Notes under the pieces: generated by a model
Told to the model about the DNA's origin: nothing
The model's input: only the letters and a program-made list of their open reading frames with translations
Database searches by the model: none
Position numbers and translations under genes: made by a program
Shown here: positions 1-9,327 of the stretch, in pieces
Position numbering within the stretch: position 1 is the first letter of the stretch
Layout: each line of letters opens with the position of its first letter
Virus record (IMG/VR): IMGVR_UViG_3300032163_000020
Span: 1 to 51,492 of that record
Direction: 5' to 3' (one strand)
DNA from: a virus
Length of the DNA: 51,492 nucleotides

Positions 1-149
1 GCGTAGGCATCACTGAATTCACATGCATTAAATCTTCAAACAAAAAGTTTATTGCTTGCCATCCAAGTATGAACCAAGCAACATTCTTAAACGCTTGTGC
101 CTTCGACACAGTAGGATTTTTAATTCCTGCTATATCATGTATAATATTT
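1..149. repeat. Left copy of terminal overlap (circular contig)
   Basis: These 149 bases recur at 51344-51492 with one substitution (C at 127, T at 51470). The giant minus-strand gene keeps its frame when the ends are joined, so the unit is circular or terminally redundant and 51,343 bp long. The length fits an assembler overlap rather than a biological terminal repeat, but the sequence alone cannot tell these apart. Confidence 0.95.
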
Positions 150-3100
150 CCCCATTGATTAATAGTGAAAGTCTGTAATGTCGTACCAGTCCTACCCTCC
201 TCTGTCCTTTGTATCGGTGCAATATGACCAGGCAAGCCTGACCCTTGCGTCTTTATTATCACATCATCCGCATACTCCATTATGCTACGTTCATCCTGTA
301 ACTTTAATACCCTTCTTGCATGTGCCTCCGCCCCAAGCCAACCAGAGGTAGCCATAAAGTTATCAGCCAGCAATCCAAGCTTTGTTCCAAACTCACTTAC
401 ATTTTCTTTACCCTTAAAGTAATACTCCCCCGCTTTACCAAGATAGAAAAACTTCTTATTCTCCGCATAATCTACCAAATCCTTTATCGCAACATCTACC
501 TGTTTATTTCTTGGGAGTAAAGCATTACTTCTATCCTGCGCCCTCTTAAATTCACTTGGATTCATGGCTTTAAATATACCTAAAGCAGTATGTGGTCCAC
601 CAATCATACCCATCGTTCCTACAACCGATCCCGCTTGTGTATAAACAAATCTTGTGCTAAATGATAATAGATTCATCACAAGATTATTCCTAAGCACACT
701 CATACCCTTCTTAACTAAAGGCATTCCATCAAATATTGAAACTGGCTGTATCCCAAGCAAAGAGTCTTTCATCTCCATTAACTCTCTCGCCCATCTTGGT
801 GTTTGCAGTTGTAGTGAAACCGGCTTCACTTTCCTATTCACTGTAGCATCACCATATGGATCTTTCGCAGCATCTATATTCTCCCCTTTAGCAAAGGGGT
901 AATACAGTGCATTTATATACGATGCAAATGGTGTAAACTCAAGATGCTTAATAGACGCATTTGAGTAACGCCTAAGTATGCCAAAAGCATCCATATCTAA
1001 ATTACCTAACTCTGTCATACGTTTCTTAAACCCAAAGGCAGTTTCGTTTGGATGCACATTTCTGAAATCAACATTCTTTATAGCATCTTCATAAGCTTCT
1101 TGAGTAGTTGATAAAGGGTCTTTCCTATGTGTACGGAGATAATTTTCTACTCTCCAAAGCGTAGTATACTCCGCTCTATACACGATAGGCTTCAACCCAT
1201 TCTTAACCATCATCTCATTAGTTTTACTAAACCACTCTTCATACTGTGACCTAATCCATTTATATCCTTCCATCTCTTTTCGTGTAAGGGTTGGGGTAGA
1301 AATCCCTACTTTCTTAAGAAACTCTTTGCCACCATCTTGTCTTGAGATAGCAAAAATACCAATGTTTCGTGAAGCTTTATCCCCACCGAATTCTTTAAGC
1401 TTAGCGTTTATCCGCTCTTCATTAATTAACTGTGATACAATCTTTTGCTTCTCCGCAGCATTATACTTAAACTTAATTTCTTCCCATTTAGTCCCTGGAT
1501 TAAGTTGCTGCATAATATCGCATGCTCTTGGAAAGTTAAGAAACTTACCTCCTAAAGTAAATATGTTTCCTTCAGGCAGGTCTACCACAGTTAACTTTAC
1601 CAAGTTCATATCCCTTTCCGATGCGATCATCTGCCCTCTACGAACTTTTGCAGGCGTTGTAGCACTACCAAGACCATCATCACTATTCTTTTGGATTGCG
1701 ACAACAATACCTCTTTGCTCCTGCGCTGCTAACCACGCTTTATGAAGGTATGGCCTTATACGATCATCCCCTACCTCTTTCACAATCTTGTTTGCCCAGT
1801 TGTAGAAGTCAGTCCCACTTTTGGTGCGCTCCATATGTCCAATCGCAGATTCGATTAAGGCTCCTGAAAGAGCAACAGGGTTCATGTGAAGGGTGGTGTT
1901 GTTGAATTTAGAATCTACTTCAGTAAGGCGTTCATCAGATATAATACGGCCTTGTTTAACTTCACCTTTACCTTCCCCTTTAACCTTCACTGGATTCACA
2001 ATCGCATCAACTTGTTCCTTGAACTCTTTGTTTAAGGTGTCGTTGATTTTAGCATATTCTGCTTCACTCATAACCTTAGGTTCGGCACTTGCAGGAGAGG
2101 TGAATAAGGGTTGTCCCTTATACAAGAGATCAGCCTTCATTTCAGGAGTGATGGAGATGGATTGGAACTTACCACCTTTGTTAATGTTCTGCAAAATTGT
2201 CTTATCCACCTTCCCTCCCCACTTCTTCCCATACTTCTCCATAAACTGGGGGATCATCTTGTCGTAGAGATTGTGAGCCCACTCACCGCCGACTTTGAGG
2301 TCGAGGCCGGAGTATGTTTTATCAGTTACCTTACCTGATTCTCTTGAAACATCATCTATAATCTTCTGTGCCAAATCTTTACCCACATAGTCTTGTAAAG
2401 ATTCCTTAGAAACACCATGTATCTTAGATAAACCACTTTTCCCTTTTTCTTGATAACTTATACTATATAAACCATTAGGAGAGATTTCAGCATTTACATT
2501 ATCTAAGTGCTTACTCAAATCATACCTCTTCGCTGTCTCTTCCCCATTAATCCAACTTACCTTATCATAACCTTCTTCAGCTGCCATGCGGAGGATACGT
2601 TTCATAGCGAGTTCGTGAGGGGCTTTGAGGAAGGGGGCATCGGGGACTCCCTTACTTCCCATTTCCTCTATATAGCTATTTTTATCTACCTCAGATAGTT
2701 TATTCCACTTTTCATCTGGTATATCAAAATACCTTTTAGCACCTTCTTGTGTCCCAGAAGTCCCTTCCTTCCTCGCCTTCAGCCCCCAATCACTCTGCAC
2801 TTCTTCTACAAACAAAACCTTCTTCCCTTGAGCATCTACTCTATCATTAAGGCGGACATGGACAACTATTCCTTTTTCAGGAAAATGTGGGCCAACAAAT
2901 GTACCTTTAGGCCATATTAATTCCACTTCCCTATAATTCTCACCGCCGGGGAGAGTGTGCTGGGAGAATTTGGTGTCGCGCTTCCCTTTAGTTACATCCA
3001 CAACTTTAACTTCATTCTCTTTCAAGAACTTCTGTAACTCAACTTTACTTACCTTATCCTTCCCCTTCAAGAACTCTTCAACTCCTGACCATTTTACTTC

Positions 3101-6100
3101 TTCAGATGAAACCTGCTTCAACATCCCTCTCACCTGTTCCACCGTTGCACTATTTCCCATCTTATTCTCAACAATCTTCTGCAATCCAGAGTAAAACATG
3201 GGTGTAGCCTTCATCTCCTTCTTCGCTTGCTCCCAAGCCTTAACCGCATATCCTCTCGCCATCTCTCCAAACTCACCCACAATCTTCTTCACAAACTCTT
3301 GCACACTATCCAACCCGCGCTCGATATGATACACCGCTACATCTTTCAACGCCTTAAGATAATCAACCCCAGGCGCACCACCGAACAATTTATTTTTACT
3401 ATAATTCCTAATAAAGTCTTTAGCCTTCTGCACCTGCTCTTCTGTCATCCTTGGCCTTGGCGCAGTAACATCAGCAACAGGATGCGTCTCGATCTCCTTC
3501 AAATCCTCTACTGTAGGCTCCTCTTGATTCGCAATCGCTTCCCAATCTGCATGTTCAGGATCAACTAATACTTTAACTGCATCTTTCACCATCCGTTCGG
3601 GTGGTGACATTGCCTTTCGTTCTGCATCAACAATCTGTTTCCATTGTTTCTCAAGCACATCGTTAGGTAAACTCCGTGAATCGCGTAGCTTCATCGCCAC
3701 ACGAAGTTCTTGCTTCATTCCCATAATTTGTTTATCAATAACATTCTTCTCTTTAGTTGTAGCAGCCTCTGCTTTAGCTTTAATTAATGGAAGTGTGTGC
3801 TGATAAGCAGTTTCAGGAGTGAACTTTGCAGCTTCAGCAGGAGTTTCTGCAACAGGTTTCTCAGCAACCACCGGTTCTGCCGCAGCAAATGCTTCCCTAA
3901 CCTCTGGCGTCACATTACTATTCTTCAAGGCTTCCAGTTGTGCCTGCACCTCAGGAATCTTTTTCTCCAGTCGATCTATCTCATCTTGATTAAGTGACTG
4001 ATGAACCTCATCTTTCCCTGGAACTTCCTTCCTAATCGTAAGCATCTCTTGCATCAGTCCTAAATTACGAGTGAGGGATTCAACAGTATTTTTGCGTTCC
4101 ACAACACGATTATCAACAGGCTGTGCGCTCACACCTTGATCGGCAATTGGCGGGGCAACTTCTGCTGTTAAAGTTGGTTCAACTTTTGCTTCAACTTTCC
4201 CTATATCTCCAGCCCCAGTTGAAAGAATCTCATCAGGTTCTGCAACAATAGGAATCTCATCTCCCTTCATTTTTGCTGCCTTCACCGCTTCATCCACACT
4301 CTGCTTAAACTTCTGATTCTCTGGTTTAGCTATTTCATTTTCAATATCAGCCATATCTGCAACCATAGCTTCTAATGGCTTTTCTCCATCATTAACCCTT
4401 TGCTGCCATTTCATTTCCGCAAGGTTTTTATACCAACCTTCCAACCTTGCAACTCTTGCTTTAAGATAATCAGATGCCCCAGGAACTGACTTAATCAAAT
4501 TAATATATCCATCAATCCTCTCAACTGCATTACCTGTAACATTCTTTACAAGGACATCCGCCACTTCTTGTGCCGTCTCAGGATTAACTTTCTCCATTTC
4601 AGTAATCCTAATCGTTAATGCCTTAATAAACGCCTCGTGTTTATTTTTAGCTTCAAGTGCTTTATTCATGTAGAACGCAGACTCCGCGCCTGACTTCGCT
4701 ACATAATCATCAGCAAGCCGCTCAAGTCCTTTCCAACTTGATAAATCTGCTGCTGGGATAGGTTTATCCGAAAGAGCAGTCCTTACCATATTCTCTTCTT
4801 TAGCTTCCTTTTGTGCCGCACCCATCTCTTTCTTAGATAAAGGTTCAACCGCAGGTAAAGTCACAGGTTCAGTCGGAGCAGTTTCTAACGCTGGTGGAAG
4901 TTTCTTCTCCTTCACCCCTATCTCGCCAAACATAGCAGACAGTGTATTACGAAGGTCAGTGTTCTTCCCTTTAATTAAATCAACCGCAACTTGCTCTTTC
5001 TCGCCCGACAACGCTTTATCAAATGCGTCAAACTGTTCAGGATGATTCTTGAGCATATCTTGTAATCCTGCAATAACGTCGATCTTGGTTTTAATCGCAC
5101 CCTGCACATCCCCATCTTTATCCTGTGCATCATATTGCTCTTTCCCAAGTTTATCTGTGTTAGACATCGGTATAAGTTTACCAATCTGTTCGTGTATAGG
5201 TTTAGTCTTAGCAAGAAAGAATATATTCATTACTGTACTTAAATGTGTTTCTAATTCATTTAAATCTATCTTTTCGCCTGATGCACCTTTTGCTACTGTA
5301 TCTACAAATTTATCAATCGTGAACTGCCCCCCATTTTGAGCAAGATCAAGCAAAGGTACACCAACTGCTGTACGTAAGAATCCATTTTTTATAGCCCCAA
5401 ATGGGCCGAATGCTGTATTTATAATCGCCATAGATTTTGCTGCATCAACAATCTTTTTTCCTGCATCAACCACATTTTCACTTTGCCCTATCGCTGGCAA
5501 AGTTTCCATAGCCGCTCCAGCAGCAGCACCTACTATAGCTTCACGTCCTAATGTCCTTAAATAATTAATAGCAACTGGCGAACCTTCGACTGCGGCAAGT
5601 GTTCCAGTAAATACTTTTCTTGCAGCACCAAACACAGAAAGCATCCCAACAACTTTTGCTCCCATGCTTGCAGTAGTCTCAATAGCTGCTGCTCTGTTTT
5701 GCCAAATATTGCCTTCCTCTTGCTCAGGTTTTGGAATAGAACCACTTACAAAAGAGTTTATTCCTGTAACTTGGTCTATTCCTCTCGCTATAACTCTACT
5801 CACCGCAGATACTGCTGCTCCCACTGGTGTTTCTGCAAAATCAGCGTATTGTTTCTCAATACTCCCTTTCTCAATCAACCCTGCTTTCTCTGCAGCCCAT
5901 ACATTAATTCCAAGAGGTGTTGCATTAATAACATTGTGTGCTGTTTTCTCATTAAAATCTCGTATTGTATTCTTTACATCAGGATGCCATCCAAGTAAAG
6001 CATATGTACCGGTTTTTGCTGACTCCCACGCACCTTGCATGTTCTCAAGACTGTAAGTATCAGGTGCCTTTGGTGCGAATGGCTTCAACAGTTGCTGTTT

Positions 6101-6256
6101 AAACTGGTCTTGCACATCATCACTTTGGTATCTAAACGAAGGACTTTCTTTCTTCATTTGTTCTATATAATTAGCCGCAACTCTATCCTTCACCTCATAA
6201 GGTTGATCCTCAAAGCCTTTACCAGCAGTTACTTCTTCCCAAGGTATTATTGCCAT
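1..6256 (-). CDS. Giant large polyvalent protein, N-terminal ~2,085 residues (continues at 50886-51492)
   Basis: The frame starts at ATG 6256 (AAAGGG upstream, 10-base overlap with the preceding gene) and stays open to base 1. Joined across the circle it ends at 50886, giving 2,237 residues. I recognise it as a phage large polyvalent protein (LPP), multi-domain proteins usually packaged in podovirus-like virions and thought to be ejected into the host. Visible parts are an Ala/Gly-rich hydrophobic N-terminal region (about 125-260), a long charged helical middle (about 400-1000), and a segment around 1150-1385 containing FVEEVQSDW and ending in YKGQPLF, both typical of LPP-associated domains. 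A C-terminal region after about 1700 has hydrophobic helices. No catalytic motif could be assigned. Its place at the end of the structural operon, after two helical virion-type proteins, fits an ejection protein. Confidence 0.85.
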   Translation of the reverse strand, partial: MAIIPWEEVTAGKGFEDQPYEVKDRVAANYIEQMKKESPSFRYQSDDVQDQFKQQLLKPFAPKAPDTYSLENMQGAWESAKTGTYALLGWHPDVKNTIRDFNEKTAHNVINATPLGINVWAAEKAGLIEKGSIEKQYADFAETPVGAAVSAVSRVIARGIDQVTGINSFVSGSIPKPEQEEGNIWQNRAAAIETTASMGAKVVGMLSVFGAARKVFTGTLAAVEGSPVAINYLRTLGREAIVGAAAGAAMETLPAIGQSENVVDAGKKIVDAAKSMAIINTAFGPFGAIKNGFLRTAVGVPLLDLAQNGGQFTIDKFVDTVAKGASGEKIDLNELETHLSTVMNIFFLAKTKPIHEQIGKLIPMSNTDKLGKEQYDAQDKDGDVQGAIKTKIDVIAGLQDMLKNHPEQFDAFDKALSGEKEQVAVDLIKGKNTDLRNTLSAMFGEIGVKEKKLPPALETAPTEPVTLPAVEPLSKKEMGAAQKEAKEENMVRTALSDKPIPAADLSSWKGLERLADDYVAKSGAESAFYMNKALEAKNKHEAFIKALTIRITEMEKVNPETAQEVADVLVKNVTGNAVERIDGYINLIKSVPGASDYLKARVARLEGWYKNLAEMKWQQRVNDGEKPLEAMVADMADIENEIAKPENQKFKQSVDEAVKAAKMKGDEIPIVAEPDEILSTGAGDIGKVEAKVEPTLTAEVAPPIADQGVSAQPVDNRVVERKNTVESLTRNLGLMQEMLTIRKEVPGKDEVHQSLNQDEIDRLEKKIPEVQAQLEALKNSNVTPEVREAFAAAEPVVAEKPVAETPAEAAKFTPETAYQHTLPLIKAKAEAATTKEKNVIDKQIMGMKQELRVAMKLRDSRSLPNDVLEKQWKQIVDAERKAMSPPERMVKDAVKVLVDPEHADWEAIANQEEPTVEDLKEIETHPVADVTAPRPRMTEEQVQKAKDFIRNYSKNKLFGGAPGVDYLKALKDVAVYHIERGLDSVQEFVKKIVGEFGEMARGYAVKAWEQAKKEMKATPMFYSGLQKIVENKMGNSATVEQVRGMLKQVSSEEVKWSGVEEFLKGKDKVSKVELQKFLKENEVKVVDVTKGKRDTKFSQHTLPGGENYREVELIWPKGTFVGPHFPEKGIVVHVRLNDRVDAQGKKVLFVEEVQSDWGLKARKEGTSGTQEGAKRYFDIPDEKWNKLSEVDKNSYIEEMGSKGVPDAPFLKAPHELAMKRILRMAAEEGYDKVSWINGEETAKRYDLSKHLDNVNAEISPNGLYSISYQEKGKSGLSKIHGVSKESLQDYVGKDLAQKIIDDVSRESGKVTDKTYSGLDLKVGGEWAHNLYDKMIPQFMEKYGKKWGGKVDKTILQNINKGGKFQSISITPEMKADLLYKGQPLFTSPASAEPKVMSEAEYAKINDTLNKEFKEQVDAIVNPVKVKGEGKGEVKQGRIISDERLTEVDSKFNNTTLHMNPVALSGALIESAIGHMERTKSGTDFYNWANKIVKEVGDDRIRPYLHKAWLAAQEQRGIVVAIQKNSDDGLGSATTPAKVRRGQMIASERDMNLVKLTVVDLPEGNIFTLGGKFLNFPRACDIMQQLNPGTKWEEIKFKYNAAEKQKIVSQLINEERINAKLKEFGGDKASRNIGIFAISRQDGGKEFLKKVGISTPTLTRKEMEGYKWIRSQYEEWFSKTNEMMVKNGLKPIVYRAEYTTLWRVENYLRTHRKDPLSTTQEAYEDAIKNVDFRNVHPNETAFGFKKRMTELGNLDMDAFGILRRYSNASIKHLEFTPFASYINALYYPFAKGENIDAAKDPYGDATVNRKVKPVSLQLQTPRWARELMEMKDSLLGIQPVSIFDGMPLVKKGMSVLRNNLVMNLLSFSTRFVYTQAGSVVGTMGMIGGPHTALGIFKAMNPSEFKRAQDRSNALLPRNKQVDVAIKDLVDYAENKKFFYLGKAGEYYFKGKENVSEFGTKLGLLADNFMATSGWLGAEAHARRVLKLQDERSIMEYADDVIIKTQGSGLPGHIAPIQRTEEGRTGTTLQTFTINQWGNIIHDIAGIKNPTVSKAQAFKNVAWFILGWQAINFLFEDLMHVNSVMPT

Positions 6257-7182
6257 ATCGCTGGCCCTTTATGTTCTGGATATGCAAGTTTTTCCCACTC
6301 CTCGCGAGGATCGTTGGATGTACTACCAGTAGAAGCAGCACCAGTATCAGGATCCACCCCATACCTTTTATAAATAGCCGCAAGTCCTGATTGTCTTTGA
6401 ACTTCTAATGCATCTACAGCATTTTGTGCTTCAGTAGGCTTAGCACCCCAACCAAAGAATCCTGAAGTTTTGCCAAGCTTACCTAATTTGGTTTGTGTAG
6501 AAATTTTACCCTTCACATATATATTCTCCTGTTGTGCTATAGCACTCTCCATCTTCCCTGATGTTGCAACATCTTTCGCTACATCAAGTCGGCCTTGCTC
6601 AATCACAGTCCTCTTCTGCTCTTCAGCAACCCTCAGTGCATCAAGCCCACTCTGTGTAGCAAATTTAGATTTCTCATTCGCAAATTGTTCCTTCTTCAAT
6701 CCAAAGTCATCCGCCATCTTACCTAACAGTGCATTTTGATACGAAACATTTTCGCTATGGCTCGCCGCATCAAGCGATAATCTACCCAACCCAAGTTGAT
6801 ACGCTTGGTCTTGCCCTCGCATTGTGATATCCTGGCCTCTTGCAGATGTTGATGCCTCTGTATCTTGCCCTCTTTGCTTCATCACATCACTTACCATCCC
6901 ACCAACTACATTTGCAAGTCCACTATATATCTGTGCGGCTCTCGCTTTGTGTGTCCCTTGTGCTTTTTCCATAAGTGAATTGAAGGTATCCAACAACCCA
7001 GAAACTCTTTTATCATCAAACACCTTCGGTGTGGGTGGTGCGGGGTTGGTGCTGTTATTTTGATCATATCTCTCTTGTTGTGCATTAGCCACCATTGGAC
7101 TTGTTGTAGTAGAAGGTGGATAGATAGTTCCATTCTCACCACTAAATGCTTCTACATCTTCATCTGTGTATGTTCTTGCCAT
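6247..7182 (-). CDS. Ejection/internal virion-type protein, 311 aa
   Basis: This is a Gln-, Ala- and Ser-rich, mostly helical protein with a low-complexity N-terminus (Thr/Ser/Pro, residues 15-50) and a repeated RGQD motif around residues 103-125. A Gly/Ala stretch near 85-97 could be a weak hydrophobic helix. The start has a strong AAGGAGG site. The end overlaps the start of the giant polyvalent gene by 10 bases. By position and composition it resembles small internal virion or ejection proteins found beside large polyvalent proteins. That role is inferred, since no defined domain was recognised. Confidence 0.6.
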   Translation of the reverse strand: MARTYTDEDVEAFSGENGTIYPPSTTTSPMVANAQQERYDQNNSTNPAPPTPKVFDDKRVSGLLDTFNSLMEKAQGTHKARAAQIYSGLANVVGGMVSDVMKQRGQDTEASTSARGQDITMRGQDQAYQLGLGRLSLDAASHSENVSYQNALLGKMADDFGLKKEQFANEKSKFATQSGLDALRVAEEQKRTVIEQGRLDVAKDVATSGKMESAIAQQENIYVKGKISTQTKLGKLGKTSGFFGWGAKPTEAQNAVDALEVQRQSGLAAIYKRYGVDPDTGAASTGSTSNDPREEWEKLAYPEHKGPAIWQ

Positions 7183-7194
7183 TATCTATCCTCC

Positions 7195-9327
7195 TTATAT
7201 TGTAGTATCATCATAATTATGATTTTCTGAATAATGATATTCCAAGTCTGCTCTTCCCTCTGCGGCTATACTCGCTTGTGCGCTCACACTGGTCAGCGAC
7301 GAAGCCATAATTTGCGCTGCAAGTTTACCTATCTCACTAAGTGTACCAAGAATCATTGTTTTAGTACGTTCATAATTCCCTATCTCTATCTCGGCATTTC
7401 TCAGTTTAACCTGTGCTTCCGCAATCGCTTTCTGCACATTAGCATCATATACCTTTGCATCAAGAGATCCAAGCACCTCATATGCCTTTGCAATAGAATC
7501 GAAGGTAGCGGCTTCAACCGTCATTGCCTTCATTCCAGTTTCAGCTTTAGATAAACCTACAGCAAGTTTACTCTTAAATATATCAGCCTCACCAAGATAG
7601 TGTTTAAGCTGTTCATCATTATACATCAACTTTGATTTCATATTCTCAACCATCACACTATATTTAGTAGCAATCCCAGAAAGTTGAGCTTTATAGGTTT
7701 CAACTTGTAATGCAAAAGCACGTTGTTTTGCCTCTTCGCCTCTTACCTTTGCATCGAACAATCCATATTCTGCCGTTTTAACTTGTGCTCTAGCTACCAT
7801 TGCTTCAACTTTAATTTTAAGTTCTTCAATCTTATATTTCTCAAACTCAAATTCAGCAAGTTTAGCCTTAATAGTTTCTGCATACGCCCCAACCACTGTG
7901 TTATATACACTGGCTTTAGTTGCGTATACTTTTGCTCTAAGTTCAACTTCTTCCAGTTTCGTCTTCTCATATTCAAATTTATTTAAAGCAGCTTTAACAG
8001 TCTCTCCATATGCTCCAACTGTTGCGGAGTATGCAGCAACCTTCTTCCCATAAATATCGGCCTTCAATCCTTCAACGGTTGCAAAGCCCTTTGCTGCTTC
8101 AACTTCGCTTGTATATGCTTGCAACTTATAAAACCCAGCTTTTACCTTTGTGTCCCATATTGCTATCTTAGTCTTAAACTCTTCTAACTTGATATTCAAT
8201 TTACTTACTTCAGTATTCACAATCTTTATAGCGATATTAAAGTTCTCAACAACAGCTTGAAGAGCTCTATTCCTTATATTATTCAAATAGTCCATAGCTT
8301 TGCCTTCAAACACTGTTCCTACTTCGACCGCCTTATGGATATTTGCTTGTTCAAGCTTCCACACTTCTACAAGTATAGCATTTGATTTATCAATCCTGGC
8401 GTTCATCCACTCTAATTCAGTAGATAAAACCTTCTTCTCAATATCCCCTGTAGGTAAATCAAACCCTCTCTTCGACCATACCTGTATAACTGAATCAATA
8501 GAATCCGCTTTTGCTTGCGTTGCTCTTACTACATCCCTTGCATATTCTGCTTCCTGTACATTTTGTGGCATTCCTGTACCACCGGTTGTAAGAGCAGCGT
8601 TATACCAATTCTGGAGATTGACAAATAAAGTTGAGGTATATTCAGGATCATCTGTACTTGACCAGTCTATTCTCTTTTTATCATAGTCAAAATCTAAACC
8701 TAATTCATCAAGTTCGTCGATGAATGGATCTACTGTAAAAATGGGAGGTGGGCCAATCGTAGGATAAGTAACTGTAGGCGCAGTCTCACTAAACACCGCA
8801 GGTTCTGTAGGTAATGTAGGTCTATCTAAAGGTAGCATAGTTAAATCTACTGTTTCAGTAAATGCAGTTGGTTCAGTAGGCAATACAGGTTTATTCATTT
8901 GATCTAATGTTAAATCAGTATTATCACTAAAAACTGCAGGTTCAGTAGGTGGATTATATACAGGAGGTGTGTCTGTAAAACCTGGAACGGTTTCAATACT
9001 TACAGGATCAACAGTTATAAAAGCTGGGTCATCCGGAGTTTCAAACTCATCTAAAGCACTTAGAATATCATTAACTTTAACTTCTACATCCGCAATATTA
9101 GGAATCTCTTGCTTTAAATCATCAAATGCAGGAGGGTCGTTTACATCATCTATTTCTACATCCGCATCTTGTGTTTTTAGAGCGGTTAACGCTTTCTCTA
9201 ACTGTAACAATATATCTGTAACAACTTTATACATATCTGCAGTATACTTTATTGCCGCATCAAATTTTCTTTCAACAACCCCTGTAGAGCTGTCTACAAT
9301 TCCATCAACTCTGGCACTTACACTCAT
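7195..9327 (-). CDS. Long coiled-coil virion protein with internal repeats, 710 aa
   Basis: The N-terminal part (about 1-230) is acidic and Pro-rich, with PTEPAVF-like units repeated three times near residues 127-185. From about 290 onward it is almost wholly alpha-helical, Ala/Lys/Glu-rich coiled coil. Two units of about 39 residues are tandem homologues (about 424-462 and 467-505), each with the pattern VGAY-E-T-KA-FE-EK. The C-terminus ends in a Gly/Ala/Ser helical stretch and a short acidic tail. The start ATG overlaps the preceding stop (TAATG) and has AAAGGAGG. Such proteins are common upstream of large polyvalent proteins and may build a needle, internal core or ejection conduit. That function is inferred. 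Confidence 0.6.
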   Translation of the reverse strand: MSVSARVDGIVDSSTGVVERKFDAAIKYTADMYKVVTDILLQLEKALTALKTQDADVEIDDVNDPPAFDDLKQEIPNIADVEVKVNDILSALDEFETPDDPAFITVDPVSIETVPGFTDTPPVYNPPTEPAVFSDNTDLTLDQMNKPVLPTEPTAFTETVDLTMLPLDRPTLPTEPAVFSETAPTVTYPTIGPPPIFTVDPFIDELDELGLDFDYDKKRIDWSSTDDPEYTSTLFVNLQNWYNAALTTGGTGMPQNVQEAEYARDVVRATQAKADSIDSVIQVWSKRGFDLPTGDIEKKVLSTELEWMNARIDKSNAILVEVWKLEQANIHKAVEVGTVFEGKAMDYLNNIRNRALQAVVENFNIAIKIVNTEVSKLNIKLEEFKTKIAIWDTKVKAGFYKLQAYTSEVEAAKGFATVEGLKADIYGKKVAAYSATVGAYGETVKAALNKFEYEKTKLEEVELRAKVYATKASVYNTVVGAYAETIKAKLAEFEFEKYKIEELKIKVEAMVARAQVKTAEYGLFDAKVRGEEAKQRAFALQVETYKAQLSGIATKYSVMVENMKSKLMYNDEQLKHYLGEADIFKSKLAVGLSKAETGMKAMTVEAATFDSIAKAYEVLGSLDAKVYDANVQKAIAEAQVKLRNAEIEIGNYERTKTMILGTLSEIGKLAAQIMASSLTSVSAQASIAAEGRADLEYHYSENHNYDDTTI

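Noticed and set aside
1-149. Biological terminal repeat as the packaging end
   Set aside because: The repeat lies inside a coding gene, is short and looks like an assembler overlap. A true end cannot be chosen without read-start data.
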